Shown here piece after piece: positions 1 through 7,617 of a DNA stretch of 64,000 bases (the first letter of the stretch is position 1; every line of letters starts with the position of its first letter). Source of the DNA: Streptomyces sp. AC550_RSS872 (GTDB lineage Bacteria; Actinomycetota; Actinomycetes; Streptomycetales; Streptomycetaceae); NCBI RefSeq assembly GCF_019049285.1, contig NZ_JAGMUL010000169.1:1-64000 (forward strand), given 5' to 3'. The notes under the pieces were generated by a model. It did no database searches and had not been told where the DNA came from. It saw nothing but the letters and a program-made list of their open reading frames with translations. The position numbers and the translations under genes are program-made.

Positions 1-56
1 GGGTCGGGAGGGGGTGGTGCCGGGGGGGGCGGTGGTGCGGGGTGTCGCGCGGGGTG

Positions 57-575
57 TTACGCCGCTGAGCCGGGAAGGCCGCTCAGCGCCTTGGCGGCCC
101 GTTCGGTGATCTCCTCCGGGCTGCCGGCGACATCCACGGCGACTCCGGCCTCGTCGGCCTGGAGCGGCTGAAGCGTGGCGAACTGCGAGTCCAGCAGCGC
201 GGTCGGCATGAAGTGCCCCTGCCGGTGCGTCATCCGGTCCTCGATGAGCGGCCGGTCACCGGTGAGGTGCACGAACACGACCCCGGGCGCGGCGGCCCGC
301 AACCGGTCACGGTACGACCGCTTCAGCGCCGAGCAGCTGACCACCCCGCCGAGCCCGGCCCGCTCGTGCGCCCAGGCGCCGATGGCGTCGAGCCACGGCC
401 ACCTGTCGCCGTCGTCGAGCGGCGTGCCGGCTGACATCTTGGCGATGTTGGCCTGCGGGTGGAAGTCGTCGCCCTCGGCGTACGGGACGCCGAGCCGGGC
501 CGCGAGCAGGGGACCGATGGTGGTCTTGCCGGTGCCCGCGACGCCCATGACCACGACGACATGGAGGGTACTCAT
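57..575 (-). CDS. gntK: Gluconokinase
   Basis: Phosphorylates D-gluconate to 6-phosphogluconate, feeding the pentose phosphate pathway in the cytoplasm. The 172-aa protein starts MSTLHVVVVMGVAGTGKTT; the P-loop GVAGTGKT lies at residues 11-18 and is followed by the gluconokinase-type EGDDFHP segment and a CSALKRSYRD motif. Length is typical of the GntK/GntV family. A reading frame continues upstream to 722, but the extension runs into the neighbouring promoter region and is not protein-like, so the ATG at 575 is chosen. It is divergent from the GntR regulator at 713, with which it probably shares a control region. No gluconate permease is visible; one may lie beyond position 1. Confidence 0.93.
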   Translation of the reverse strand: MSTLHVVVVMGVAGTGKTTIGPLLAARLGVPYAEGDDFHPQANIAKMSAGTPLDDGDRWPWLDAIGAWAHERAGLGGVVSCSALKRSYRDRLRAAAPGVVFVHLTGDRPLIEDRMTHRQGHFMPTALLDSQFATLQPLQADEAGVAVDVAGSPEEITERAAKALSGLPGSAA

Positions 576-600
576 CGCTGCCTCACTGTCTGCTGTCTTC

Positions 601-619
601 GTCGACACGTGATGTCGAC
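601..619. promoter_or_regulatory. Inverted repeat in the gntK-gntR divergent region
   Basis: Perfect 7-bp arms GTCGACA and TGTCGAC are separated by CGTGA, 26 bp upstream of the gntK start. An operator or a leader hairpin are both possible; the position suggests control of gntK. Confidence 0.4.
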
Positions 620-635
620 GCAACTGAAACTCATT

Positions 636-672
636 AGGTACGACGAATTCAAGCCCCTGTGACATATAAGTC
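636..672. promoter_or_regulatory. Candidate GntR operator sites between gntK and gntR
   Basis: Two elements are seen. AGGTACGACGA (636-646) fits the FadR-subfamily pattern TNGTNNNACNA at all fixed positions except the first. GACATATAAGTC (661-672) is a near-perfect dyad with one mismatched pair. Both sit in an AT-richer stretch between the divergent starts, where a gluconate-responsive GntR regulator would be expected to act. Binding is inferred. Confidence 0.45.
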
Positions 673-712
673 TGACTTTTTGATCGCGTGATCTGCCCCG
701 TACGCTGAGTGC

Positions 713-1414
713 ATGAGCACAACGGGCCGGGGGCTGCACGGCCAAGTACTGGAAACCCTCGGCCCCGCGATCACGGCCGGCGAGTACCCGCCGGGCAGCG
801 TTCTGCGCACCGACGAACTGGCGCAGCGCTTCGACGTCTCCCGCTCGGTGATGCGCGAGGCGGTCCGCGTCCTGGAGTCCATGCACCTGGTGGAGTCCCG
901 CCGCCGCGTGGGTGTGACCGTCCGCCCCGAGGCCGAGTGGAACGTCTACGACCCCCAGGTCATCCGCTGGCGCCTGGCCGGCGCCGACCGCCCCCGGCAA
1001 CTGCGCTCACTCACGGTGCTGCGCTCGGCGATCGAGCCGGTGGCGGCGGGCCTGGCCGCGAAGCACGCGACGGCCGACCAGTGCGCCGAACTCACCGAGT
1101 GCGCCCTCGGCATGGTCGCCCACTCCCGCGGCCACCAACTGGAGGGCTACCTCATCCACGACGTCGCCTTCCACCGCGTCGTCCTCAACGCCTCCGGCAA
1201 CGAGATGTTCGCCCGCCTCGGCGACGTCGTCGCCGAGGTCCTCGCGGGGCGCACCCACCACGAGGTCATGTTCGAGGATCCCGACCCGGCCGCGGTCACC
1301 CTGCACGTCCAGGTCGCCGAGGCGGTCCGCGCCGGCGACGCGGTCCGCGCGGAACACCTGACCCGCGAGATCACCATGGGCGCCCTCCAGGAACTGGACA
1401 TCCTGGCGCCGTAG
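713..1414 (+). CDS. GntR-family (FadR subfamily) transcriptional regulator
   Basis: DNA-binding repressor with an N-terminal winged helix (about residues 8-75; FDVSRSVMREAVRVLESMHLVESRRRVG) and a C-terminal all-helical FCD effector domain, whose metal/ligand histidines are expected around HDVAFHRVV. At 233 aa it has the normal length for the FadR/GntR group. It is divergent from gluconokinase, so control of gluconate use is the natural inference. Its stop is two bases from the stop of the convergent YchJ-like gene, so the two transcripts meet tail to tail with no visible terminator. Confidence 0.9.
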   Translation: MSTTGRGLHGQVLETLGPAITAGEYPPGSVLRTDELAQRFDVSRSVMREAVRVLESMHLVESRRRVGVTVRPEAEWNVYDPQVIRWRLAGADRPRQLRSLTVLRSAIEPVAAGLAAKHATADQCAELTECALGMVAHSRGHQLEGYLIHDVAFHRVVLNASGNEMFARLGDVVAEVLAGRTHHEVMFEDPDPAAVTLHVQVAEAVRAGDAVRAEHLTREITMGALQELDILAP

Positions 1415-1416
1415 AC

Positions 1417-1794
1417 CTACTGGTCGAGGAACTCCCCGTCCACGTACACCCAGGCCCCGTCCACCCGCTCGAACCGGCTCCGCTCATGCAGCGACCCGCC
1501 CCGGAACGAGGCCCGGAAGGTCACCGTCCCCGTGGCGTGGAACGCCGAACCGTCCTCCGTCTCCAGGATCTCCAGCCCGGTCCACCGCATCCCCGGATCG
1601 AGCTCCAGCCGCGCGGGCCGCGTCCGCGGGTGCCAGGTGCGCAGCAGATACGCCACATCGCCCTTGACGAAGGCGCTGTACCGCGACCGCATGAGCGCCT
1701 CGGCGGTGGGCGCGGCCGCTGTGCCACCGTGACAGCGGCCGCAGCAGTCGGCGTACGTCTGGGGCAGCCCGCACGGGCAGGAACGCGAGGTCAT
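1417..1794 (-). CDS. YchJ-like / UPF0225 SEC-C motif protein
   Basis: A 125-aa protein of the YchJ (UPF0225) family. The N-terminal SRSCPCGLPQTYADCC segment is a SEC-C-like zinc-binding cysteine cluster; the rest (ALMRSRYSAFVKGDVAYLLRTWHP) matches the NTF2-like fold typical of the family. Molecular function is unknown; SEC-C motifs in other proteins bind zinc and mediate contacts with SecB or ribosomes. The ATG at 1794 starts directly before the cysteine cluster; an ATG three codons upstream is possible. An inverted-repeat element separates it from the next upstream gene on the same strand. Confidence 0.85.
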   Translation of the reverse strand: MTSRSCPCGLPQTYADCCGRCHGGTAAAPTAEALMRSRYSAFVKGDVAYLLRTWHPRTRPARLELDPGMRWTGLEILETEDGSAFHATGTVTFRASFRGGSLHERSRFERVDGAWVYVDGEFLDQ

Positions 1795-1820
1795 GCCCGC
1801 CATTCTGCCAAGCGGCTCCG

Positions 1821-1989
1821 CTAGGGGGTGTTTCGAAAGTCCCGCACAGCACCCACGGCGCCCGGCACGCACCCTCGCCGCACCGGCCAAAGGCCCAAGT
1901 ACGTCCAGTACGAGGGCCTTCGTCCGGCGCGCCGAGGGCACGCACCGGACACCGCGGGCACCGCGCGGGACTTTCGAAACACCCCCTAG
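1821..1989. mobile_element. MITE-like element, 169-bp imperfect palindrome
   Basis: The ends are perfect 25-bp inverted repeats (1821-1845 and 1965-1989), each beginning CTAGGGGGTGTTTCGAAAG from the outside. The similarity continues inward: almost the whole element is one imperfect inverted repeat with arms near 85 bp. Of 17 differing positions between the arms I counted 13 transitions and 4 transversions, and all 13 transitions keep G-U pairing in RNA copied from the minus strand. No gene is inside. I recall similar GTTTCGAAAG ends in other Streptomyces intergenic regions, unverified. It lies between two minus-strand genes and its right end supplies the stop codon of the aminopeptidase gene. 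Confidence 0.75.
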
Positions 1990-3419
1990 ACGGCCGCCCG
2001 CGTCTCGGCCCCGGGCAACGGCGGCAGCGCCGCCTCGTGCACCCACGCCCGGAACAGCTCGTCCACCGGCTCGGTCGCGAAGCGGGCCACGTGCGAGGCG
2101 AAGGCAGCCGTCGTCACGGTCCCGTTCCGGTGCAGCCCCGCCCAGGCCCGGAGCATCCGGAAGAAGGCGTCGTCCCCGAGCGCGCAGCGCAACGCGTGCA
2201 CGGTGAGTCCGCCGCGCTCGTACAGCCGGTCGTCGAACATCGACTTGCGCCCCGGATCGGCCAGCCGCAGGTCCTGCGGCAGCGTCGACAGCAACCGGTG
2301 TGCTGCGGCGGCGAGTTGCTGCGCGCTACGGCCGCCGGACCGCTCCGACCACAGCCACTCGGCGTACTTCGCGAGCCCTTCGTTCAGCCAGATGTTCCGC
2401 CAGTCGGCGATGGAGACGCTGTTACCGAACCACTGGTGGGCGAGCTCGTGCGCGACCAGTCGCTCCGAACCCCGCGCCCCGTCCACGTGGTTGGCGCCGA
2501 ACAGCGACAACCCCTGTGCCTCGACGGGTACATCGAGCTCCTCCTCGGTCACCACGACCGCGTACTCGTCGAAGGGGTACGGCCCGAACAACTGCTGGAA
2601 GAGGTGCATCATCTGGGGCTGCCGAGCGAAGTCCCGCGAGAACTCCGGCAGCAGATGCGCCGGAATGTGCGCGTGCTGCGGCACCCCGCCCAGGCCCGGG
2701 TCGGCCAGCACCACGGTCTGGTACTTGCCGATCGCCAACCCCACCAGATAGCTGGAGGTCGGCGCCGACTGCTCGTACACCCAGGTGGTCGTGGACGCCT
2801 TCGTCGTCCGGGTCAGCAGGCGCCCGCCCGCCACCACCGCGTACGCCGACGGCGTGGTGATCGAGATCTGGTACGAGGCCTTGTCGGCGGGCCGGTCGTT
2901 GCACGGGTACCAGGACGGCGCCCCGATCGGCTGGCTCGCCACCAGCGCCCCGTCCTCCAGCTCCTCCCAACCGAGCCCGCCGAAGGGGCTGTTCACCGGC
3001 TTGGGGTTGCCCGACCAGTGCACCTCGACCGTGAAGGCGGCTCCGGCGCGGATCGGCTTGGCGGGGCGCACCCGCAGCCGTCCGCCGCGATGCGTGTAGT
3101 GGGGCTGTCGTCCGTCGACCCGGACCCGCCCGATCCTGAAGTCGGCCAGGTTCAGCACGAACTCGGTGAGCGGCGCCCGTCCCGCGATGGCGTTGATCCG
3201 GGCCGTCCCCGAGAGCCGGTTCGGGCCCGGCCGGTAGTCCAGGGCGAGCTCGTACCGGTGCACCCGGTAGCGGGGGTCGCCGTGCTCCGGGAAGTACGGG
3301 TCCGCGCCCGCCGCCTGCTGAACTGCCACTGCTGTCTGTGCTCCCTGCGCCGTACTGCTGCCACTGAAGTGCCGGCCCTCCGCCTCCGGCCCCGAGTGGG
3401 CCGCGCTCAGGGACGCCAT
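1986..3419 (-). CDS. M1-family zinc aminopeptidase
   Basis: Gluzincin aminopeptidase that trims N-terminal residues from peptides. In the 477-aa product the zinc motif HELAHQWFGN is at about 324-333 and the third ligand is E347 in NEGLAKYAE; the usual GAMEN substrate loop is replaced by VEAQG near 299-303. There is no clear signal peptide, so it is probably cytoplasmic. The ATG at 3419 overlaps the end of the NRPS-like gene by 13 bases, pointing to translational coupling; a TTG 24 bases further upstream is less likely. The TAG stop lies inside the terminal repeat of the adjacent palindromic element, so the original 3' end may have been altered by its insertion. Confidence 0.9.
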   Translation of the reverse strand: MASLSAAHSGPEAEGRHFSGSSTAQGAQTAVAVQQAAGADPYFPEHGDPRYRVHRYELALDYRPGPNRLSGTARINAIAGRAPLTEFVLNLADFRIGRVRVDGRQPHYTHRGGRLRVRPAKPIRAGAAFTVEVHWSGNPKPVNSPFGGLGWEELEDGALVASQPIGAPSWYPCNDRPADKASYQISITTPSAYAVVAGGRLLTRTTKASTTTWVYEQSAPTSSYLVGLAIGKYQTVVLADPGLGGVPQHAHIPAHLLPEFSRDFARQPQMMHLFQQLFGPYPFDEYAVVVTEEELDVPVEAQGLSLFGANHVDGARGSERLVAHELAHQWFGNSVSIADWRNIWLNEGLAKYAEWLWSERSGGRSAQQLAAAAHRLLSTLPQDLRLADPGRKSMFDDRLYERGGLTVHALRCALGDDAFFRMLRAWAGLHRNGTVTTAAFASHVARFATEPVDELFRAWVHEAALPPLPGAETRAAV

Positions 3420-6400
3420 GCCTCGATCGGATTGCCGAGCCAACGGGTGTCGTCGGGCACCGACTCCGCCGCCATGACGAGCGACGCGGGACCCAGCGTC
3501 GTACGGGCCCCGATCGCGCTGCCGGGCAGGACGATCCCGCCAGGACCCAGCGTCGCGCCCTCACGGAGGACCACAGTATCCGTCCGCAAGATCCGGTCGT
3601 GGAAGAGGTGTGTCTGGAGCACACAGCCCCGGTTCACGGTGGCCGCGTCCTGAAGCGTCACCAGATCCGTCTCCGGCAGCCAGTAGCTCTCGACCCACAC
3701 GCCCTTGCCGATCCGCGCCCCGAGCCCGCGCAGCCAGGCCGTCATGACCGGCGTACCCGGCACGGAACCCGCCAGCCACGGCACCGCGAGCACCTCGACG
3801 AAGGTGTCCGCCAGCTCGTTGCGCCATACGAAGGAGGACCACAGCGGGTGCTCCCCGCTGCGGTGCCGCCCCACGAGCAGCCACTTGGCCACGATGGACA
3901 CCAGCCCCGCCACGGCCCCGGCCCCCAGCAGCACCAGCCCGGACAGCAGCGGCGCCCACACCCCCAGCGCGCACAGCGCGGCGATCGTCAGCACCGCAAG
4001 ACCCGCCGAGCAGAACACCGGCACGATCCGGCACAGCTCCACCAGAGCGCGCGCCCACAGCAGCCCGGCCGACGGCTCGTACGTCCGGCTCTGGTCACCG
4101 TCGGCCGCCGCCCGCGGCAGCTTCACCGGCGGCAGCCCCAGATACGACGTGCCCTTCTTGGCCTTCTTCGGCGTCGCCGACAGCACCCCGACCAGGCCGC
4201 CGTCCGGCACGGAACGCCCCGGCGCGGTCATCCCCGAGTTCCCCAGGAAGGCCCGCCGCCCGATCTCCGCCCGCCCGATCCGCATCCAGCCACCGCCGAG
4301 CTCGTACGGCGCGGTCAGCGTGTCGTCGGCGAGGAACGCGCCCTCGCCGACCGTCGTCAGACTCGGCAGCGCCAGCACCGTCGACACCTCGGCACCCCGC
4401 CCGATCCGCATCCCGAGCAGCCGCAGCCACACCGGCGTGACCAGCCCGGCGTACAGCGGGAACAGCGTCTCGCGCGAGCGGTCCATCAGCTGGGTGACCG
4501 TCCAGGCCTGCCAGCCGACCCGGCTGTGCGTCGGGTGCGTGCCCTCGCGCAGACCGAGGCTCAGCAGCCGTACGGCTACCAGGATCAGCACGGCGTACGC
4601 CAGCCCGAAGGCGAGCGTCGCCGGTACGAGCGCCAGTGCGGCGCCCGTCAAAGGCGCGTCCGGCGTGAAGAACACCTGGGCCACCAGGAAGGCGGCCGCG
4701 CCCGCCAGCACCGGCAGCGCGGTCAGCGCGAATCCCGTGATGCCGTACATGACACGCCAGTACGTCCCACGCCGCGGCCGTTCCTTGGGCCAGTTGCGCT
4801 TGGCCTTGCCCAGCTTGACCGCGGGCGCGCCCGCCCAGCGCTGACCGGTGGGAACCTGCCCCGTGACCGCCGAACCGGGCGCCACCTCGGCCCGCTTGCC
4901 CACCCGGGCCCCGGGAAAGAGCATGCTGCGCGTACCGACGACGGCATGCGCGCCCACCTTCACCGCGCCGATCTCCAGCCGGTCCCCGTCCAGCCAGTGC
5001 CCGGACAGGTCCACCTCGGACTCGACGGCCGCGCCCCGGCCCAGCTTGAGCAGCCCGGTGACCGGCGGCAGCGAGTGCAGGTCGACATCGGGTCCGACCT
5101 TGGCGCCCAGCGCCCGCGCGTACCGCTCCAGCCACGCCCCGGTCAGCGAGGTCGCGCCGCTGAACTCGGCCAGCCGCTCTGCCGTCCACAGCCGCACATG
5201 CACACTGCCACCGCGCGCGTACCGGCCCGGTTTCACGCCCCTGAGCAGCAGCCGCGCGCCCCCGGCGGCCAGCGCGAGTCGCCCCGGCGGACTGAACAGG
5301 ACCACGGCTGCGACCGCGATGAGCCACCAAGGCGCTGTCGGCAGCCACCCATGGGCGGGCAGCAGATTCCCGAGCGCGGCCAGCGCGACGGTCCAGCGCA
5401 GCCCGAGCAGCGTGAACAGCGGAAGGAGAAGCAGGACCTGGAGCACCTGCGCGCGCCTCGGCACGGGGGCGATCACCCGCTCCGCCCCGTCGTCCTGCGC
5501 GGACTCCTCGAGCCGTCGGGCCAGCTTCCGCAGCACCGGCTGCTGGTAGATGTCCAGGACGGCCGAGCTCGGATACCGGGTCCGCAGCCGTGTCGTCAGC
5601 TGCGCGGCGGCCAGACTGCTGCCGCCGATCGCGAAGAAATCGTCGGAGGCGCTGGTCACGGGGATGCCGAGCACCTCGGTCCACTGCTCGGCGAGCCAGG
5701 CCTCGGTGCCGTAGAGCTGCTCGGCCGGACCACCACCGCCGCTCTCCAGGCCCTCCAGCGGCCACGGCAGAGCATTGCGGTCCACCTTGCCGCTCGTGCG
5801 GGTCGGCAGGTCCTCGACCGGCGCGAGCAGCGGCACGAGCGCCGCGGGCAGCTCCGCCCGCAGCTTCTCCACCGCCGCCGCCTGGTCCCAGCCGTCCTGG
5901 GTGACGACGTACCCGACGAGCAGCTGATTGCCACTGCGAGCGGTCCGCACGGCGGCGGCCGCCCCGGCCACCCCCGGCAGCGCCTGCAACGCGGCGTCCA
6001 CCTCACCGAGCTCGATCCGCCGCCCGCCGAGCTTGATCTGCTCGTCCGCCCGCCCGAGGAAGACCAGCCCCTCGGGCTCCGCCTTGACCAGGTCGCCACT
6101 GCGGTACGCCCGCTCCCAGCCCAGGGATTCCAGCGGGGCGTACTTCTCCGCGTCCTTCTCGGCGTCGAGATACCGCGCGAGGCCCACCCCGCCGATCACC
6201 AGCTGCCCACTGCCGCCCATCGGCACGAGCTCGTCGGCCTCGTCCACGACGGCCAGCTCCCAGCCGTCCAGCGGCAGTCCGATCCGGATCGGCTCCTCGC
6301 CGCTCATCAGCGACGCGCAGGCCACGACGGTCGCCTCGGTCGGCCCGTACGTGTTCCAGACCTCGCGCCCCTCGGTCACCAGCCGCTGCGCCAGCTCGGG

Positions 6401-7267
6401 CGGACAGGCCTCGCCGCCGAAGATCAGCAGGCGTACGTCGCCCAGGGCCTCGGGCTCCCAGAGCGCGGCGAGCGTCGGCACGGTCGACACGACCGTGATC
6501 TCCTGCTCGACCAGCCACGGTCCGAGATCGGCACCGCTCCTGACCTGCGAGCGCGGCACCGGCACCAGACAGGCGCCGTACCGCCAGGCCAGCCACATCT
6601 CCTCGCAGGACGCGTCGAACGCGACCGAAAGACCCGCCATGACCCGGTCCCCGGGCCCGATCGGCTCCTCGGTGAGGAACAGCGCGGCCTCGGCGTCCAC
6701 GAACGCGGCGGCACTGCGGTGCGAGACGGCGACGCCCTTCGGCTTCCCGGTGGAGCCGGACGTGAAGATGATCCACGCGTCGTGCTCGACGCCGGGGCGG
6801 GCGGCGGCGGCCTCGGACGTGCCGTGCACGGCGATCTCGTGCCCGGCCCCGATCACGGCCCGTACGTCCGCCTCCCCGAACACCAGCTCGGCCCGCTCGT
6901 CCGGGTCCTCGGCGTCGACGGGGACGTATGCGGCACCGGCCGCGAGCACGGCGAGGATCGCGATGTAGAGGTCATTGGTCCCGGACGGCACCCGCACGCC
7001 CACCCGGTCTCCCAGCCCGACCCCCGCCGCGGCGAGCCTGCGCCGCAGCCGCTGCACCTCGACGGCCAGCGCCCGATAGGTGAGGCTGGTCGTGCCGTCG
7101 TCGAGAGCGGGCTCGTCCGGATACGACCGTACGGACGCCTCGAAGACGTCGACGAGGGTGCGCGCAGAGGCCGCCGGACCCCCGGAAAAACGTGCCGTGT
7201 CGCCGAACTTCTCGCGGATCTCTTCGTCGAGCAGGCCGAGAGCGCTGCTCTCGTGAATGGCTGCCAT
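3407..7267 (-). CDS. Pls/PosA-like NRPS-like protein: adenylation, carrier and membrane acyltransferase-like domains
   Basis: Activates an amino acid as adenylate, loads it on a carrier domain and presumably passes it to a membrane-bound terminal domain. In 1286 aa: adenylation domain about 30-500 (FTSGSTGKPKGVAVSH at 168-183, YGPTEATV near 308, YRSGDLVK near 388, GRADEQIKLGGRRIELGEVD, catalytic Lys in TSGKVDR near 494); carrier domain with the phosphopantetheine serine in FFAIGGSSL (S550); then several hydrophobic segments alternating with left-handed-helix acyltransferase-like repeats. This is the plan of epsilon-poly-lysine and poly-ornithine synthetases; no condensation or thioesterase domain is seen. 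ATG at 7267 follows GAGG. Product unknown; the downstream aminopeptidase is coupled to it. Confidence 0.88.
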   Translation of the reverse strand: MAAIHESSALGLLDEEIREKFGDTARFSGGPAASARTLVDVFEASVRSYPDEPALDDGTTSLTYRALAVEVQRLRRRLAAAGVGLGDRVGVRVPSGTNDLYIAILAVLAAGAAYVPVDAEDPDERAELVFGEADVRAVIGAGHEIAVHGTSEAAAARPGVEHDAWIIFTSGSTGKPKGVAVSHRSAAAFVDAEAALFLTEEPIGPGDRVMAGLSVAFDASCEEMWLAWRYGACLVPVPRSQVRSGADLGPWLVEQEITVVSTVPTLAALWEPEALGDVRLLIFGGEACPPELAQRLVTEGREVWNTYGPTEATVVACASLMSGEEPIRIGLPLDGWELAVVDEADELVPMGGSGQLVIGGVGLARYLDAEKDAEKYAPLESLGWERAYRSGDLVKAEPEGLVFLGRADEQIKLGGRRIELGEVDAALQALPGVAGAAAAVRTARSGNQLLVGYVVTQDGWDQAAAVEKLRAELPAALVPLLAPVEDLPTRTSGKVDRNALPWPLEGLESGGGGPAEQLYGTEAWLAEQWTEVLGIPVTSASDDFFAIGGSSLAAAQLTTRLRTRYPSSAVLDIYQQPVLRKLARRLEESAQDDGAERVIAPVPRRAQVLQVLLLLPLFTLLGLRWTVALAALGNLLPAHGWLPTAPWWLIAVAAVVLFSPPGRLALAAGGARLLLRGVKPGRYARGGSVHVRLWTAERLAEFSGATSLTGAWLERYARALGAKVGPDVDLHSLPPVTGLLKLGRGAAVESEVDLSGHWLDGDRLEIGAVKVGAHAVVGTRSMLFPGARVGKRAEVAPGSAVTGQVPTGQRWAGAPAVKLGKAKRNWPKERPRRGTYWRVMYGITGFALTALPVLAGAAAFLVAQVFFTPDAPLTGAALALVPATLAFGLAYAVLILVAVRLLSLGLREGTHPTHSRVGWQAWTVTQLMDRSRETLFPLYAGLVTPVWLRLLGMRIGRGAEVSTVLALPSLTTVGEGAFLADDTLTAPYELGGGWMRIGRAEIGRRAFLGNSGMTAPGRSVPDGGLVGVLSATPKKAKKGTSYLGLPPVKLPRAAADGDQSRTYEPSAGLLWARALVELCRIVPVFCSAGLAVLTIAALCALGVWAPLLSGLVLLGAGAVAGLVSIVAKWLLVGRHRSGEHPLWSSFVWRNELADTFVEVLAVPWLAGSVPGTPVMTAWLRGLGARIGKGVWVESYWLPETDLVTLQDAATVNRGCVLQTHLFHDRILRTDTVVLREGATLGPGGIVLPGSAIGARTTLGPASLVMAAESVPDDTRWLGNPIEAWRP

Positions 7268-7617
7268 CCGGTCCTCGCGTCTCGATCCCGGATGCCTCCG
7301 GGGCGCTGGCGGGCCCGCAGGTTCGCCTGGGGTTGTCCGGCTCCAGCTCCGTAACAAGCCGGAAATTTTAGTACGACGCTAGGTTCGCGGCCCCTGGTTC
7401 ACCACTTGGTAGGCCCGTTCGGGGTGTTCCGATCGGTGGTGGACCTGCGTTGACCTGGTGATCTTCGACGGACGAGACATGCCCCACACAGTGGGTGAGG
7501 GTCCGTGAACAGGGCGTCCGGATGGCCCAGTCCGGGGTGCGGTGAAGCTCCTGCTCAGCGGCAATGGACACGAGCCGCACAGGGTGTCGCGGCCGGTGTC
7601 CCGATACCGGAGGACGG
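7268..7617. other. Divergent intergenic region, 350 bp
   Basis: No convincing gene. An AT-richer patch around 7357-7381 (GGAAATTTTAGTACGACGCT) lies about 90 bp upstream of the NRPS-like start and is a plausible promoter area for it. TTGACC at 7451-7456 could be a -35 element for the plus-strand membrane protein, but no matching -10 is convincing. Confidence 0.35.

Noticed and set aside
1793..2206. Plus-strand frame running through the palindromic element
   Set aside because: Composed mostly of inverted repeat and antisense of the aminopeptidase gene; no ribosome binding site or recognisable protein.
3407..7267. Nonribosomal peptide biosynthetic cluster
   Set aside because: Only one NRPS-like gene lacking condensation and thioesterase domains is present; no tailoring, regulator or export genes surround it.
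3599..7354. 1251-codon open frame on the plus strand opposite the NRPS-like gene
   Set aside because: Its translation is Arg/Pro/Gln-rich without domain motifs, as expected for the shadow of a high-GC gene; the minus-strand frame has all adenylation and carrier motifs.
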